A stretch of DNA of 64,000 bases from Ferdinandcohnia sp036962705 (GCF_036962705.1 NZ_JBALOQ010000017.1:145611-209610); one strand, 5' to 3'; shown: positions 1 through 6,539, counted from the first letter of the stretch. Made by a program: numbers and translations. The notes: generated by a model not told the origin, from the sequence alone.

Positions 1-881
1 TCCTTGGATCCGGCTTCATGCTCTTGCTTAATCCTTAGTAACTCGATTTCTATTTCTTGGATTTCTCGTTGTTTTTGGGAAATGGCATTACCGTTTCGAA
101 TATTATTAATCAGTGTCATTTCTCCATCAATTTCACTGTTTATACGATTGATTTCCGCTTCAAGCTTTTCTCGCTCGATACCTGTTAAATCAGGTAGACT
201 GCGATGTAATTCATCAATTCGAACTGGAATTTTTTCTAATTCCTTGTTGATTTCAGTTCGGCGAGCTGCAATCACTTTGCGATGGTTTTCAATCGAACGA
301 CCATTTAATACATCCATCAATTTAGCCAGGTCTTTATTGCTTGCAATAACCTCTTCATCCGCAATGTCACCGGAGATATCAAGCAATACTTTTCGGCGGT
401 CTTGCCATTTAAGTTGCTCGTTGAAGTATGATGGCGAGGTTAAAAGTTTAAAAACATCCTCATTAATCAACCCAGATATTAATTCGTCATACTCTTTTTT
501 CTTAGCTGGTATCCCATCGATAAAGTAATCTGTTGTATGGCCAGAGAACTCTTGATGAATAGAACCTCTCTTTTTTGTCCACTTTTCCGAATAAGACTTT
601 TTAAGAGTTAATTCATTTCCATCAACGAAAAAGATTGCTTCTACTTGGTGATCAAGATGGTGTAATACCTTCCCTGCCTTGTCCAAGGTTTTAATTGCAA
701 AATCCTTTTTGTTATTAGAATCTTTATCGAACAACAACCATACAAATCCATCAAAGATTGTTGTCTTTCCAGTGGCATTATCACCGAAGACTTTTACGTT
801 CTCGCCACGAGTATCTAAAACAAAATTTTTAACACCCTTAAAATTAATTAGTGACAGCTGCAACAATGCAATGATTTTCAT
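1..881 (-). CDS. Prophage Rad50/SbcC-like AAA ATPase, partial (C-terminus outside window)
   Basis: The reverse strand reads open from an ATG at 881 to the window edge, giving at least 293 residues. A Walker A motif (GDNATGKTT) lies near residues 33-41 after an N-terminal beta-strand segment. From about residue 205 the protein becomes a charged, heptad-like coiled coil. This is the layout of the N-terminal half of SMC/Rad50/SbcC-type ATPases, which phages often encode beside recombination genes. The ATG overlaps the stop of the preceding 55-residue gene by 4 bp, suggesting translational coupling. The missing half should carry the second coiled-coil arm, the signature motif and Walker B. Its substrate is unknown; a role in phage DNA recombination or end processing is inference. 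Confidence 0.8.
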   Translation of the reverse strand, partial: MKIIALLQLSLINFKGVKNFVLDTRGENVKVFGDNATGKTTIFDGFVWLLFDKDSNNKKDFAIKTLDKAGKVLHHLDHQVEAIFFVDGNELTLKKSYSEKWTKKRGSIHQEFSGHTTDYFIDGIPAKKKEYDELISGLINEDVFKLLTSPSYFNEQLKWQDRRKVLLDISGDIADEEVIASNKDLAKLMDVLNGRSIENHRKVIAARRTEINKELEKIPVRIDELHRSLPDLTGIEREKLEAEINRINSEIDGEMTLINNIRNGNAISQKQREIQEIEIELLRIKQEHEAGSK

Positions 882-1045
882 GCAGTTACCTCCCTCTTCT
901 TCCCAAGTTCAATATATTTGTTAAATTGGTCCTTATTTTTAAACTGAAATACTGGTGTGCCATTAGGTTTAATATTGATATGACCGCCAGCTTTTGTAAG
1001 TCGCATTTGGTCAAACTGCGAACCGCTAAACCTTGTTTCAATCAT
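878..1045 (-). CDS. Small conserved-looking prophage protein, 55 aa
   Basis: The start at 1045 is chosen because GGAGGG lies seven bases upstream; an ATG 15 bases earlier coincides with the Shine-Dalgarno itself. The product is basic and hydrophilic, without membrane segments or a motif I recognise. Its TGA overlaps the ATG of the Rad50-like ATPase gene by 4 bp, so the two are probably translated together. Function is unknown; position suggests an accessory of the phage recombination module. Confidence 0.6.
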   Translation of the reverse strand: MIETRFSGSQFDQMRLTKAGGHINIKPNGTPVFQFKNKDQFNKYIELGKKREVTA

Positions 1046-1118
1046 GTTCTTTCCCTCCATTTGATTTTTGATAGGGAATCGATTAATATAAAAGTAAGTT
1101 AATTATCGAAATCCCCTT

Positions 1119-1151
1119 AAAGCTCACTCTTCCCAGTGGGCTTTTTGTTTT
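1119..1151 (+). terminator. Rho-independent terminator-like hairpin, plus strand
   Basis: AAAGCTCACT at 1119-1128 pairs with AGTGGGCTTT at 1135-1144 (one G-U pair), followed by a T-rich run. The T-run lies only on the plus-strand side, although all flanking prophage genes are on the minus strand, so the transcript it would end is not obvious. Confidence 0.55.
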
Positions 1152-1197
1152 TTAAATGACCTAGAATAACTTGTCCTCCTTTGGCATATGATTAAAG

Positions 1198-1403
1198 TAA
1201 ATGTGATAGGTGTGATTCACACCGTGATGATCAGGAATCGGTGGCATAAGGTGGAGGTTAAGGCCTTATGTATTCCTAGATCATCACGGCAAGAATCAAA
1301 CTCTTGCCGAACATGCATTTGCATGTTACACTTAAATTAATTCAGAATCCTTTGTAAGGTCTCTAGCAGTAAGTTAAGTAGCAGCTTAGCTTACTGCTTT
1401 TCC
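1198..1403. other. Multi-hairpin non-coding block in the prophage (candidate structured RNA or DNA element)
   Basis: Successive inverted repeats fill this block. A short hairpin (GGTGTGA, 1209-1215, with TCACACC, 1217-1223) is followed by a long arm. In that arm CCGTGATGATC at 1222-1232 pairs with GATCATCACGG at 1279-1289, GGAAT at 1234-1238 with ATTCC at 1272-1276, and CATAAGG at 1245-1251 with CCTTATG at 1264-1270. Next come CGGCAAGA/TCTTGCCG (1287-1294/1302-1309) and AACATGCA/TGCATGTT (1310-1317/1320-1327). TAAATGTGAT (1198-1207) can pair with GTTACACTTA (1325-1334), closing the set into a branched structure. A further hairpin at 1365-1398 is followed by a T-rich stretch on the plus strand. 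No known RNA family was recognised. Confidence 0.55.
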
Positions 1404-1441
1404 TTTACCTCATTACTTTTGGCCCACTGTTCATCTGCCAT
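1391..1441 (-). CDS. Possible prophage micro-ORF, 16 aa
   Basis: ATG at 1439-1441 is preceded by GGAGGGTGAGAAAA, a very good ribosome binding site, and the frame runs to a TAA at 1391-1393 inside the downstream hairpin. The 16-residue product is highly charged. The ribosome binding site is the only support; it may be translational noise. Confidence 0.25.
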   Translation of the reverse strand: MADEQWAKSNEVKEKQ

Positions 1442-1529
1442 TTTTCTCACCCTCCATTATCGAACCTAAAATATATCCAATTGCTAATGCGATAAATGTT
1501 GTACAAAACCAAAGAAATATCGTGTTCAT
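1431..1529 (-). CDS. Small prophage membrane peptide, 32 aa
   Basis: ATG at 1529 overlaps the TAA of the XRE regulator gene (TAATG), so it would be translated by re-initiation. The peptide has one hydrophobic stretch (residues about 3-23) and a short charged tail. Phage early regions often hold such single-pass micro-proteins. No family is recognised. Confidence 0.4.
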   Translation of the reverse strand: MNTIFLWFCTTFIALAIGYILGSIMEGEKNGR

Positions 1530-1792
1530 TAAAACCCTCCTATGTAACCAGTTATTAATGTTGATAAACTTTGTATAATGCTAATACCATCCATGCCATA
1601 CAGGAATGCGACTACTACTTCAGGCGCGTTTGTGACTTGAGCAATTTTCAGGAAGGTTGGCAAATCAGGTGTTTTGTGGTCATTTTCAAACTTTGAAACG
1701 TCTGATTGATTGATAAACAACTTCTCTGCCATTTCTTCCTGGCTTAATCCTGCTCTTTGTCGTAAAGCTCTAAATACTCCCCCAAACTCCAC
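1529..1792 (-). CDS. Prophage XRE-family HTH regulator, 87 aa
   Basis: A GTG start is preceded by GGGGGTG at seven bases. Residues about 8-60 form an HTH_3/XRE domain: RAGLSQEEMAEKLFINQSDV gives helices 2 and 3, followed by the typical S-x-x-E-N-x-x-x-x-P turn. Unusually, the C-terminal 25 residues are hydrophobic (IIQSLSTLITGYIGGF), suggesting membrane contact or an oligomerisation helix. It lies downstream of the antirepressor gene, in the same direction. It probably regulates prophage transcription; its target is not evident. Confidence 0.75.
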   Translation of the reverse strand: MEFGGVFRALRQRAGLSQEEMAEKLFINQSDVSKFENDHKTPDLPTFLKIAQVTNAPEVVVAFLYGMDGISIIQSLSTLITGYIGGF

Positions 1793-1877
1793 TTTATTTC
1801 ACCCCCTCTCGTTTATTCCAGATTGGAATAGCATTGAAAAGGGTTTCTCTCTAAAATTAAAGTGAGCAGTCATTTTC

Positions 1878-2579
1878 TTAGGAGACCTTTCTCGGAATCC
1901 AATTTTCTATATAACGGAGGGCTGATTGTAATTCTCTCCGTTTCACATCTTTGTAACTGGCGACTCCGAATCTATCTTTGATTTCACGATAGAGTTCCTT
2001 AAATAGCCTTGGTCTCTCGGCCGGATCATCACAGAGCTCATAAACTTTAGCGGCAACACCTTTTTGCAATCGTCTTTGTTCTCCATGGTCCAGTGTTATT
2101 TGTTCTTCAACTTTGTTATCGATTTGAGTTACCAGCTTTCTGATTTCATGCTGTTCTTCCCTAAGCGCTTGCGTATCTTCAACTAGATCAGCGGTAGTTC
2201 TCAGAACAGTAACCAGTGCCTGGTCTTTAGAAAGTGGAACAACATTTTCTTTGATTGTGTAGTAATCATCAACTAGAACTTCGTAAGAGTCCCATGCTTG
2301 GTCAGTGTTTAGTGATTTTGCATGCAGCCATGCACCTTTTTCTGTCCAAAGATATAAACGGTTAACATTCTGCGCGACTTCGATATTTTCGAAGTTGTTC
2401 TTAAAACTTTTTAATTCTTCACCTTGTAATAAAATGAAATGTTTACCTTGTTGATAACGCTCTTTATTGTTATTGAAATTTTGTTGAATCTTGATTGATT
2501 CAGTTCCATAAGCTTCTGCTAATTGAGCTGTTGTTAGGACCCGTTGTCCGCTAGATTGAATTGGTTTTAACTGATTCAT
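1878..2579 (-). CDS. Phage antirepressor-like protein, ORF6N + ORF6C domains, 233 aa
   Basis: The N-terminal part (about residues 10-100, with YGTESIKIQQNFNNNKERY and LYLWTEKGAW) matches the ORF6N DNA-binding domain. The C-terminal part (about 120-230, ending YIENWIPR) matches ORF6C. Proteins with this pair are phage antirepressors or regulators of the Rha/KilA-N type. The gene overlaps the upstream excisionase-like HTH gene by 4 bp (ATGA), indicating a tight early operon. The start has GGAGG about nine bases upstream. Its role in prophage induction is inferred from family and position. Confidence 0.85.
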   Translation of the reverse strand: MNQLKPIQSSGQRVLTTAQLAEAYGTESIKIQQNFNNNKERYQQGKHFILLQGEELKSFKNNFENIEVAQNVNRLYLWTEKGAWLHAKSLNTDQAWDSYEVLVDDYYTIKENVVPLSKDQALVTVLRTTADLVEDTQALREEQHEIRKLVTQIDNKVEEQITLDHGEQRRLQKGVAAKVYELCDDPAERPRLFKELYREIKDRFGVASYKDVKRRELQSALRYIENWIPRKVS

Positions 2580-2767
2580 TGAGCTACCTCCAAACTTCTT
2601 TGTTCTTGCTCTCTCATCCAGGCATCAATTGTTTCAATCGAAAAGAAGATTCTTCTTCTGACACGGATGTGAGGTATTTCCTTCTGACGAACCATGGTGT
2701 AGATCGTGTCTTTATGAACACCGATGTAATCTGCGACCTCTTCAGTGGTTAAGGTTTTCCTTTGCAT
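2576..2767 (-). CDS. Excisionase-type helix-turn-helix protein (HTH_17), 63 aa
   Basis: The product reads as a winged-helix/MerR-like excisionase domain. LTTEEVADYIGVHKDTIYTM forms the HTH near residues 6-25, and the wing contains RVRRRIFFS. Proteins of this size act as Xis-type directionality factors or small phage regulators. A strong AAGGAGGTG precedes the ATG. It is the first gene after the Cro-like gene in the minus-strand early operon. Which role applies, Xis or transcription regulator, cannot be told from sequence. Confidence 0.75.
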   Translation of the reverse strand: MQRKTLTTEEVADYIGVHKDTIYTMVRQKEIPHIRVRRRIFFSIETIDAWMREQEQRSLEVAQ

Positions 2768-2780
2768 CTAGAGCACCTCC

Positions 2781-3011
2781 TTAGGCAGTAATTACTTTAC
2801 CCTTTTTGTGTAACTTTTTGTCAAAAAAAAGTTCGTTTACATCAACACCTAGAATTTCAGAAATTTGTTTAGCTTTTTCTAAACTTGGTTTCGTTCTTCC
2901 CATTTCGATATTGGCATATCCACTAGCATATTTATAACCAAGTTTTTTTGCCATAAATGTTTGAGACTTACCTTGTGATAAACGTACATCACGCAATTTA
3001 TTAAGAGTCAC
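2781..3011 (-). CDS. Cro-like XRE repressor of the prophage, 76 aa
   Basis: I place the start at the GTG at 3009-3011, because GAGAGGTGG precedes it at the right distance. A longer frame from 3083 has no binding site and crosses the promoter. The XRE domain covers residues about 3-60 (RLSQGKSQTFMAKKLG, then the second helix with YANIEMGRTKPS). It is transcribed divergently from the CI-like gene, the classic Cro position. Its promoter (-35 TTGACT at 3078-3083, -10 TATGAT at 3054-3059, both on the minus strand) is overlapped by one of the 20-bp operators. Confidence 0.8.
   Translation of the reverse strand: MTLNKLRDVRLSQGKSQTFMAKKLGYKYASGYANIEMGRTKPSLEKAKQISEILGVDVNELFFDKKLHKKGKVITA
2795..2814 (-). 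promoter_or_regulatory. Fifth copy of the immunity operator, inside the 3' end of the Cro-like gene
   Basis: The minus strand reads GTTACACAAAAAGGGTAAAG, matching the other four operators in the TTACACA half and the TAA-A half. It lies inside coding sequence near the stop codon, just upstream of the excisionase-type gene, so it may tune expression of the downstream early genes. Confidence 0.55.
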
Positions 3012-3023
3012 TTTACCACCTCT

Positions 3024-3130
3024 CTTTACTCGTTTTGTGTAACCCTTGTACTCATCATAACTTACACAGAAAGAGTAAGTCAAGTATTATTTTATTCTTT
3101 TTGTGTAACTTTTTAGCTAATCTGTGTAAG
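3024..3130. promoter_or_regulatory. Prophage immunity operators: four 20-bp copies between cro- and cI-like genes
   Basis: Four copies of a 20-bp site occur, consensus roughly [G/C]TTACACARAnnrrnTAAR. They lie at 3024-3043 (minus), 3061-3080 (plus), 3090-3109 (minus) and 3111-3130 (minus). The 3061-3080 copy fills the spacer of the cro promoter; 3090-3130 covers the cI promoter side. Spacing of the last two is 21 bp, about two helical turns, which would suit cooperative repressor binding. Confidence 0.7.
3054..3083 (-). promoter_or_regulatory. Early (Cro-side) prophage promoter
   Basis: On the minus strand TTGACT (3078-3083) and TATGAT (3054-3059) are separated by 18 bases, a good vegetative sigma-A promoter. 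An operator copy (3061-3080) lies across the spacer and -35 edge, as expected for repression in the lysogen. Confidence 0.7.
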
Positions 3131-3173
3131 TGTGATAAAATCGATTTAATATATAAAGATGAAGGTGTATCTA

Positions 3174-3620
3174 ATGAATGATAAAACGCCAAAAATATTA
3201 GAGGATTTGCGAGAAAATAAAGGTTGGTCCAAAACGGAAGTTGCAAGAAGATTAGGTATAAAAACGGTTTCTACCTATGCGAACTGGGAATATGGTCTTA
3301 GGACACCAGATAAAGACATGCTGTCAAGGATATCTGATCTGTATGGTGTCACTACAGATTATTTAATTAACGGAAAAAAGATGGATACGGAGATATCCCC
3401 TAATCCATTGTCAGCCAAGGACGAAAAAGACATCGCAAAACGAATGGAACAGATCCGCAAAGACTTAACGAGCGAAGATGGACTTATGTTTAATGGCGAA
3501 CCAATGAGCGAGGAAGCTGTTGAATCATTCCTTGAAGCAATGGAGTATGCCGTTCGTCAGACTCAAAGGATTAATAAAAAATACATTCCTAAGAAGTATA
3601 GAGACAACAAAGAAAACTAG
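3174..3620 (+). CDS. CI-like XRE repressor of the prophage, 148 aa
   Basis: The preferred start is the ATG at 3174, with GAAGGTG six bases upstream; an ATG at 3159 has no binding site. Residues about 5-60 form an XRE HTH (RENKGWSKTEVARRLGIKTV, then YANWEYGLRTPD). The remaining part is helical and acidic, likely for dimerisation; there is no LexA/S24 peptidase domain. An ImmA/IrrE protease gene follows at once, so derepression is probably by ImmA cleavage or antagonism, as in ICEBs1 and phi105-like elements, rather than RecA-driven self-cleavage. Confidence 0.85.
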   Translation: MNDKTPKILEDLRENKGWSKTEVARRLGIKTVSTYANWEYGLRTPDKDMLSRISDLYGVTTDYLINGKKMDTEISPNPLSAKDEKDIAKRMEQIRKDLTSEDGLMFNGEPMSEEAVESFLEAMEYAVRQTQRINKKYIPKKYRDNKEN

Positions 3621-3639
3621 GGATGCGGGGCGAAATTAC

Positions 3640-4074
3640 TTGAGTTGGATTAAAGATGAAGTGAGCAGATTAGTAACTAAACATAGAACAAACAATCCTT
3701 TCGAAATTGCATCAAATAAAAACATTCATGTAATACCTTGGAATTTGCATGAAGAAATAAAAGGATTTTACAGGTATGATAAAAGAAATAAGTACATTTT
3801 TATCAACAACAACCTAGACGAAAAACCGCAACATTTTGTATGTGCCCATGAATTAGGACATGCTATTTTACATCCAAGAGCAAACACCCCGTTCCTTCGA
3901 GAAAAAACTTTATTTTCAATAGATAAGCTGGAGGTAGAAGCGAATACCTTTGCTGTAGAAATGCTACTTCAAGATGATCAACTTTATGAATATAAAGATA
4001 CAAGTCTATCAATTAATGAAATTAGTGAAATTTTTGGTGTCCCAAAGGATTTGGCACACCTAAAAAATTTTTAG
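3640..4074 (+). CDS. ImmA/IrrE-family metallopeptidase (repressor-cleaving protease), 144 aa
   Basis: The zinc-protease motif HELGHAILH and a downstream glutamate (EVEANTFAVEMLL) identify the ImmA/IrrE family. I prefer the TTG at 3640 as start, giving the family-typical opening SWIKDEVSRLV; an in-frame ATG at 3520 lies deep inside the repressor gene. It follows the CI-like gene by about 20 bases and is very likely co-transcribed. Known members cleave the cognate XRE repressor after DNA damage or anti-repressor action, inducing excision. That this one does so is inferred from neighbours and motif. Confidence 0.85.
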   Translation: MSWIKDEVSRLVTKHRTNNPFEIASNKNIHVIPWNLHEEIKGFYRYDKRNKYIFINNNLDEKPQHFVCAHELGHAILHPRANTPFLREKTLFSIDKLEVEANTFAVEMLLQDDQLYEYKDTSLSINEISEIFGVPKDLAHLKNF

Positions 4075-4132
4075 TTTTTTAATGGGTATTTAACCCAATT
4101 TATACATTTTTTTGAAACAGGGGGATAATATT

Positions 4133-4903
4133 ATGGGTTTTTTCGATTTAAAAGCACCATGTGCTGTATGTGAAAAAGATGCAGGATTAAATCGTTATAG
4201 AATCGCTGATAAAAAGTGGATTTGTCCTAATTGCTACAAAGAAGCCGGTTTTAAACTAACTACCGATACTAGGAAACTGACTGTTGAGGATGTCCACGCT
4301 GCAATTCAAGATAAGAAAGAAAACGAAAAAGAGCTTGGTGTTTTTACTCCTACAAAAAAGATTGGAACCCTTGTTGAATTTGATGACAACCAGAAAAAAT
4401 GGCTTGTATTGTCACCTGTACTTGGTAAAAGAGAGAAGTCAACCGTCTATAACTATAGTGATATTATCGACTTTGAACTTTTAGAAGATGGTGAATCTGT
4501 TGCGAGTGGCGGTCTAGGTAGAGCGTTAGTTGGTGGCGCGCTGTTCGGTGGTGCAGGGGCTATTGTAGGTGGAGTCACTGGTAAAAAGAGAACTAAGGGA
4601 GTATGTACGAGTTTAAAAATAAAAGTTACTGTAAATGACATGAATAATCCTGCTGTGTACATTACTTTTTTAAGCACAAAAACTAAAAAGGATGGGTTTA
4701 TTTATAAGTCTATTTTTAACCATGCCCAAGAATGTTTATCTACTTTTCAATTAATCTGTGACAGGCAAAAAAACGAAACGAATAATAGTTCTACTTCCAC
4801 TTCGAGTGCTGATAAAATAAGAAAGTTTAAGGAATTACTCGACGAAGGAATCATTACACAAGAGGAATTTGATATTAAGAAAAAGGAATTGTTAGGTATC
4901 TGA
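4133..4903 (+). CDS. DUF4428-like zinc ribbon protein with C-terminal SHOCT domain, 256 aa
   Basis: The start at 4133 has AGGGGG upstream. The N-terminus carries two CxxC pairs (CAVCEKDAG and CPNCYKEAG) as in DUF4428 zinc ribbons. A glycine-rich stretch (near residues 125-152) looks like a membrane-inserting glycine-zipper segment. The last 30 residues (KIRKFKELLDEGIITQEEF) are a SHOCT domain. It sits between the immunity genes and the integrase in the same direction, a common site for lysogenic-conversion cargo. No enzymatic function is apparent. Confidence 0.75.
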   Translation: MGFFDLKAPCAVCEKDAGLNRYRIADKKWICPNCYKEAGFKLTTDTRKLTVEDVHAAIQDKKENEKELGVFTPTKKIGTLVEFDDNQKKWLVLSPVLGKREKSTVYNYSDIIDFELLEDGESVASGGLGRALVGGALFGGAGAIVGGVTGKKRTKGVCTSLKIKVTVNDMNNPAVYITFLSTKTKKDGFIYKSIFNHAQECLSTFQLICDRQKNETNNSSTSTSSADKIRKFKELLDEGIITQEEFDIKKKELLGI

Positions 4904-4907
4904 CATC

Positions 4908-4928
4908 GCCCTATTAGGGCTTTTCTTT
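4908..4928 (+). terminator. Terminator after the zinc-ribbon/SHOCT gene
   Basis: GCCC (4908-4911) pairs with GGGC (4917-4920) around TATTA, followed by TTTTCTTTT. The stem is short but directly follows the stop codon. Confidence 0.5.
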
Positions 4929-4970
4929 TAAAGTAATAATCGAACATACATTCTTTTAGGAGTGAGAATA

Positions 4971-6140
4971 ATGGCAAACGTTGAATCTCGAGGAAAGGGA
5001 AGTTATCGTTTAAATGTAATCCTTGGATATGACGACAAAGGTGTGCCAATTAGGGAACGAAAAACAGTAAAGGCTAAAAATATGACTGAAGCAAAGAAAA
5101 TGTTATCTATATTTGAAGCAGAGATCCTTACTGGAAATTATATAAAACCCGAAAATAAAACCCTGAAACAACTCTATGCGGAGTGGGATGAAAACATCAC
5201 AGAAGACGATTTAGCTCCTAAAACTAAACAGAACTATATTAATATTTTAGAAAACCGAATACTACCAAAGTACGGAAATATGAAGATATCAGATGTTAAA
5301 CCTATTCATGTGCTAAATTTCGTTAACAGCTTAAAAAAAGATGGAGCTAGATTAGACGGTAAGCCTGGTCCTTTATCAGCATCAAGTATAAACAACTGTT
5401 ACAAAGCCTTTAATAGTGTCTTGAAATTTGCCAAGACTATGAAATGGATTTCTGAAAATCCTGCAGATGGTATCACAACTCCCACTGTTCAACAAACAGA
5501 GACAGAAATCTATGAACCTAAAGAATTAATGGTCCTTGTAAACAATATAAAAAACTTAGAGTTTAGATGGGAAGTATTAATTGCTATTGCTTTAACTTCG
5601 TCAGCTCGCCAAGGGGAGATTGCAGCATTAGAAGAAAAACATGTTGATTTCAAAAGAGGTGGTATTCATATTCATCAAGCCCTCACATTGAAGAAAGATA
5701 TAGGAGTGGCATTGAAATCTACAAAAACGAAACAAAAACGGTTTGTATCGTTACCTAATGCTATTATGAACATGTTAGAAAAATTAATTGAGATTCGTAA
5801 AGAAGAAGTGTCAAAGGTTGGCGATTTACGAGTTTGGAAAGATCATTTGTTTCTGTTCGGTGATGTATTCGGCAAACCACTAAGACCGGACTCGATTAGT
5901 CAATGGTGGAGCCGTTTCATGGAAAGTGATCAGTTTAAAGAACTTGGATTGAAAAAGATTCGATTCCATGATTTACGACATTCCTCATTAACCTTTTTAA
6001 GTGCAAAAGGAATTCGTGCCAAGGCGGTGCAAAAACGAGCTGGCCATGCTAGAATAGGAACAACATTTGATATTTACGGACATACACTAATCGAGGAAGA
6101 TCGGGAAGCTGCATCCCAGTTTGATGAGATGTTTGAATAA
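4971..6140 (+). CDS. Tyrosine-family site-specific integrase of the prophage, 389 aa
   Basis: The start at 4971 has AGGAGTG upstream; an in-frame ATG at 4962 lies within the ribosome binding site. The layout is an AP2-like arm-binding domain (residues about 1-55), a SAM-like core-binding domain (about 60-165) and a catalytic domain. Catalytic residues are visible: Arg in SSARQGEIAAL, Lys region TKTKQKRF, HxxR in HDLRHS, GHARIGTT, and the Tyr nucleophile in FDIYGHT. It lies about 140 bp from a tRNA-Arg 3' fragment, which fixes it as the integrase acting at that attachment site. Confidence 0.95.
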   Translation: MANVESRGKGSYRLNVILGYDDKGVPIRERKTVKAKNMTEAKKMLSIFEAEILTGNYIKPENKTLKQLYAEWDENITEDDLAPKTKQNYINILENRILPKYGNMKISDVKPIHVLNFVNSLKKDGARLDGKPGPLSASSINNCYKAFNSVLKFAKTMKWISENPADGITTPTVQQTETEIYEPKELMVLVNNIKNLEFRWEVLIAIALTSSARQGEIAALEEKHVDFKRGGIHIHQALTLKKDIGVALKSTKTKQKRFVSLPNAIMNMLEKLIEIRKEEVSKVGDLRVWKDHLFLFGDVFGKPLRPDSISQWWSRFMESDQFKELGLKKIRFHDLRHSSLTFLSAKGIRAKAVQKRAGHARIGTTFDIYGHTLIEEDREAASQFDEMFE

Positions 6141-6149
6141 AGTATTGCT

Positions 6150-6188
6150 TGGGGTCGAATTGGGGTTGAAATTAATCATTTGGGGTCG
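6150..6188 (+). repeat. Three direct repeats TTGGGGT(C/T)G between integrase and att site
   Basis: Copies lie at 6150-6158, 6161-6169 and 6180-6188, spaced 11 and 19 bases apart. Direct repeats beside an integrase gene near its core site are the usual form of arm-type integrase binding sites. The last copy also overlaps the left arm of a hairpin. Confidence 0.5.
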
Positions 6189-6214
6189 GATTCACTCATA
6201 TTCAATCCGACCCA
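6181..6214 (+). terminator. Hairpin downstream of the integrase
   Basis: TGGGGTCGGATT at 6181-6192 and AATCCGACCCA at 6204-6214 form a stem of about 10 bp. There is no strong T-run, so termination is likely but not certain; it could instead be part of the recombination site architecture. Confidence 0.45.
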
Positions 6215-6280
6215 CTTTATAAAAAAGGCAATACAATAAGCTTTAAACATACACATTCAGATTGGAATCTTTAAAGGTAT

Positions 6281-6327
6281 ACAGCCTCCTAAGCTGTAGG
6301 TCGTAGGTTCGATTCCTATCTGGGACG
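6281..6327 (+). tRNA. 3' fragment of tRNA-Arg(CCU): prophage attachment site (attR side)
   Basis: ACAGC-CTCCTAA-GCTGT is an anticodon arm with anticodon CCU. It is followed by a variable region, a T-arm (GTAGG TTCGATT CCTAT) and the acceptor half CTGGGAC plus discriminator G, then an immediate terminator. The matching 5' acceptor GTCCCAG and D-arm are absent upstream, where prophage sequence is found instead. This is the duplicated tRNA tail left when a phage integrates in the 3' half of a tRNA gene; the restored complete tRNA should lie beyond the left edge of the window. Confidence 0.8.
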
Positions 6328-6334
6328 CTATAGC

Positions 6335-6368
6335 ATAGCCCCTCGATTTTGAGGGGCTATTTTTTTTG
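6335..6368 (+). terminator. tRNA-Arg terminator
   Basis: ATAGCCCCTC (6335-6344) and GAGGGGCTAT (6351-6360) form a perfect 10-bp stem followed by eight or more Ts. It immediately follows the tRNA fragment and is the original chromosomal tRNA terminator. Confidence 0.9.
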
Positions 6369-6371
6369 AGC

Positions 6372-6397
6372 AAAGAAAAAAGAGGCCTTAGGCCTCT
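6372..6397 (-). terminator. Terminator of the 42-aa gene
   Basis: AGAGGCC (6381-6387) and GGCCTCT (6391-6397) pair; on the minus strand a T-rich run follows (6372-6380). Confidence 0.8.
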
Positions 6398-6410
6398 ACA
6401 CATCCTTTGT

Positions 6411-6539
6411 TTACGTTTCTTTTTCAGCAAATGCTGATACTCCTTCAGGAATGACACGATCGATATCGAGATAGGGCTTTCCACGAAGCGCATCATTTGA
6501 AAAGATTTCAATACTTTCTTCTTTTGTATCCTTTGGCAA
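6411..6539 (-). CDS. Small hypothetical protein, 42 aa
   Basis: A TTG start at 6537-6539 is preceded by GGAGGTG at a good distance, and the gene has its own terminator, so it is a real short gene rather than chance. The product is acidic and soluble, with LRGKPYLDIDRVIPEGVSAF in the middle. No family is recognised. It is the first chromosomal gene outside the prophage. Confidence 0.65.
   Translation of the reverse strand: MPKDTKEESIEIFSNDALRGKPYLDIDRVIPEGVSAFAEKET

Noticed and set aside
4..924. Two plus-strand open frames
   Set aside because: They are antisense to the Rad50-like ATPase gene, lack ribosome binding sites and are low-complexity serine/isoleucine-rich shadows.
4074..4110. Terminator after the ImmA-like gene
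   Set aside because: Only a five-base stem TGGGT/ACCCA; too weak to claim.
6257..6511. Minus-strand open frame across the tRNA fragment
   Set aside because: It crosses the tRNA 3' end and two terminators and has no start site; it overlaps the better supported 42-residue gene in another frame.
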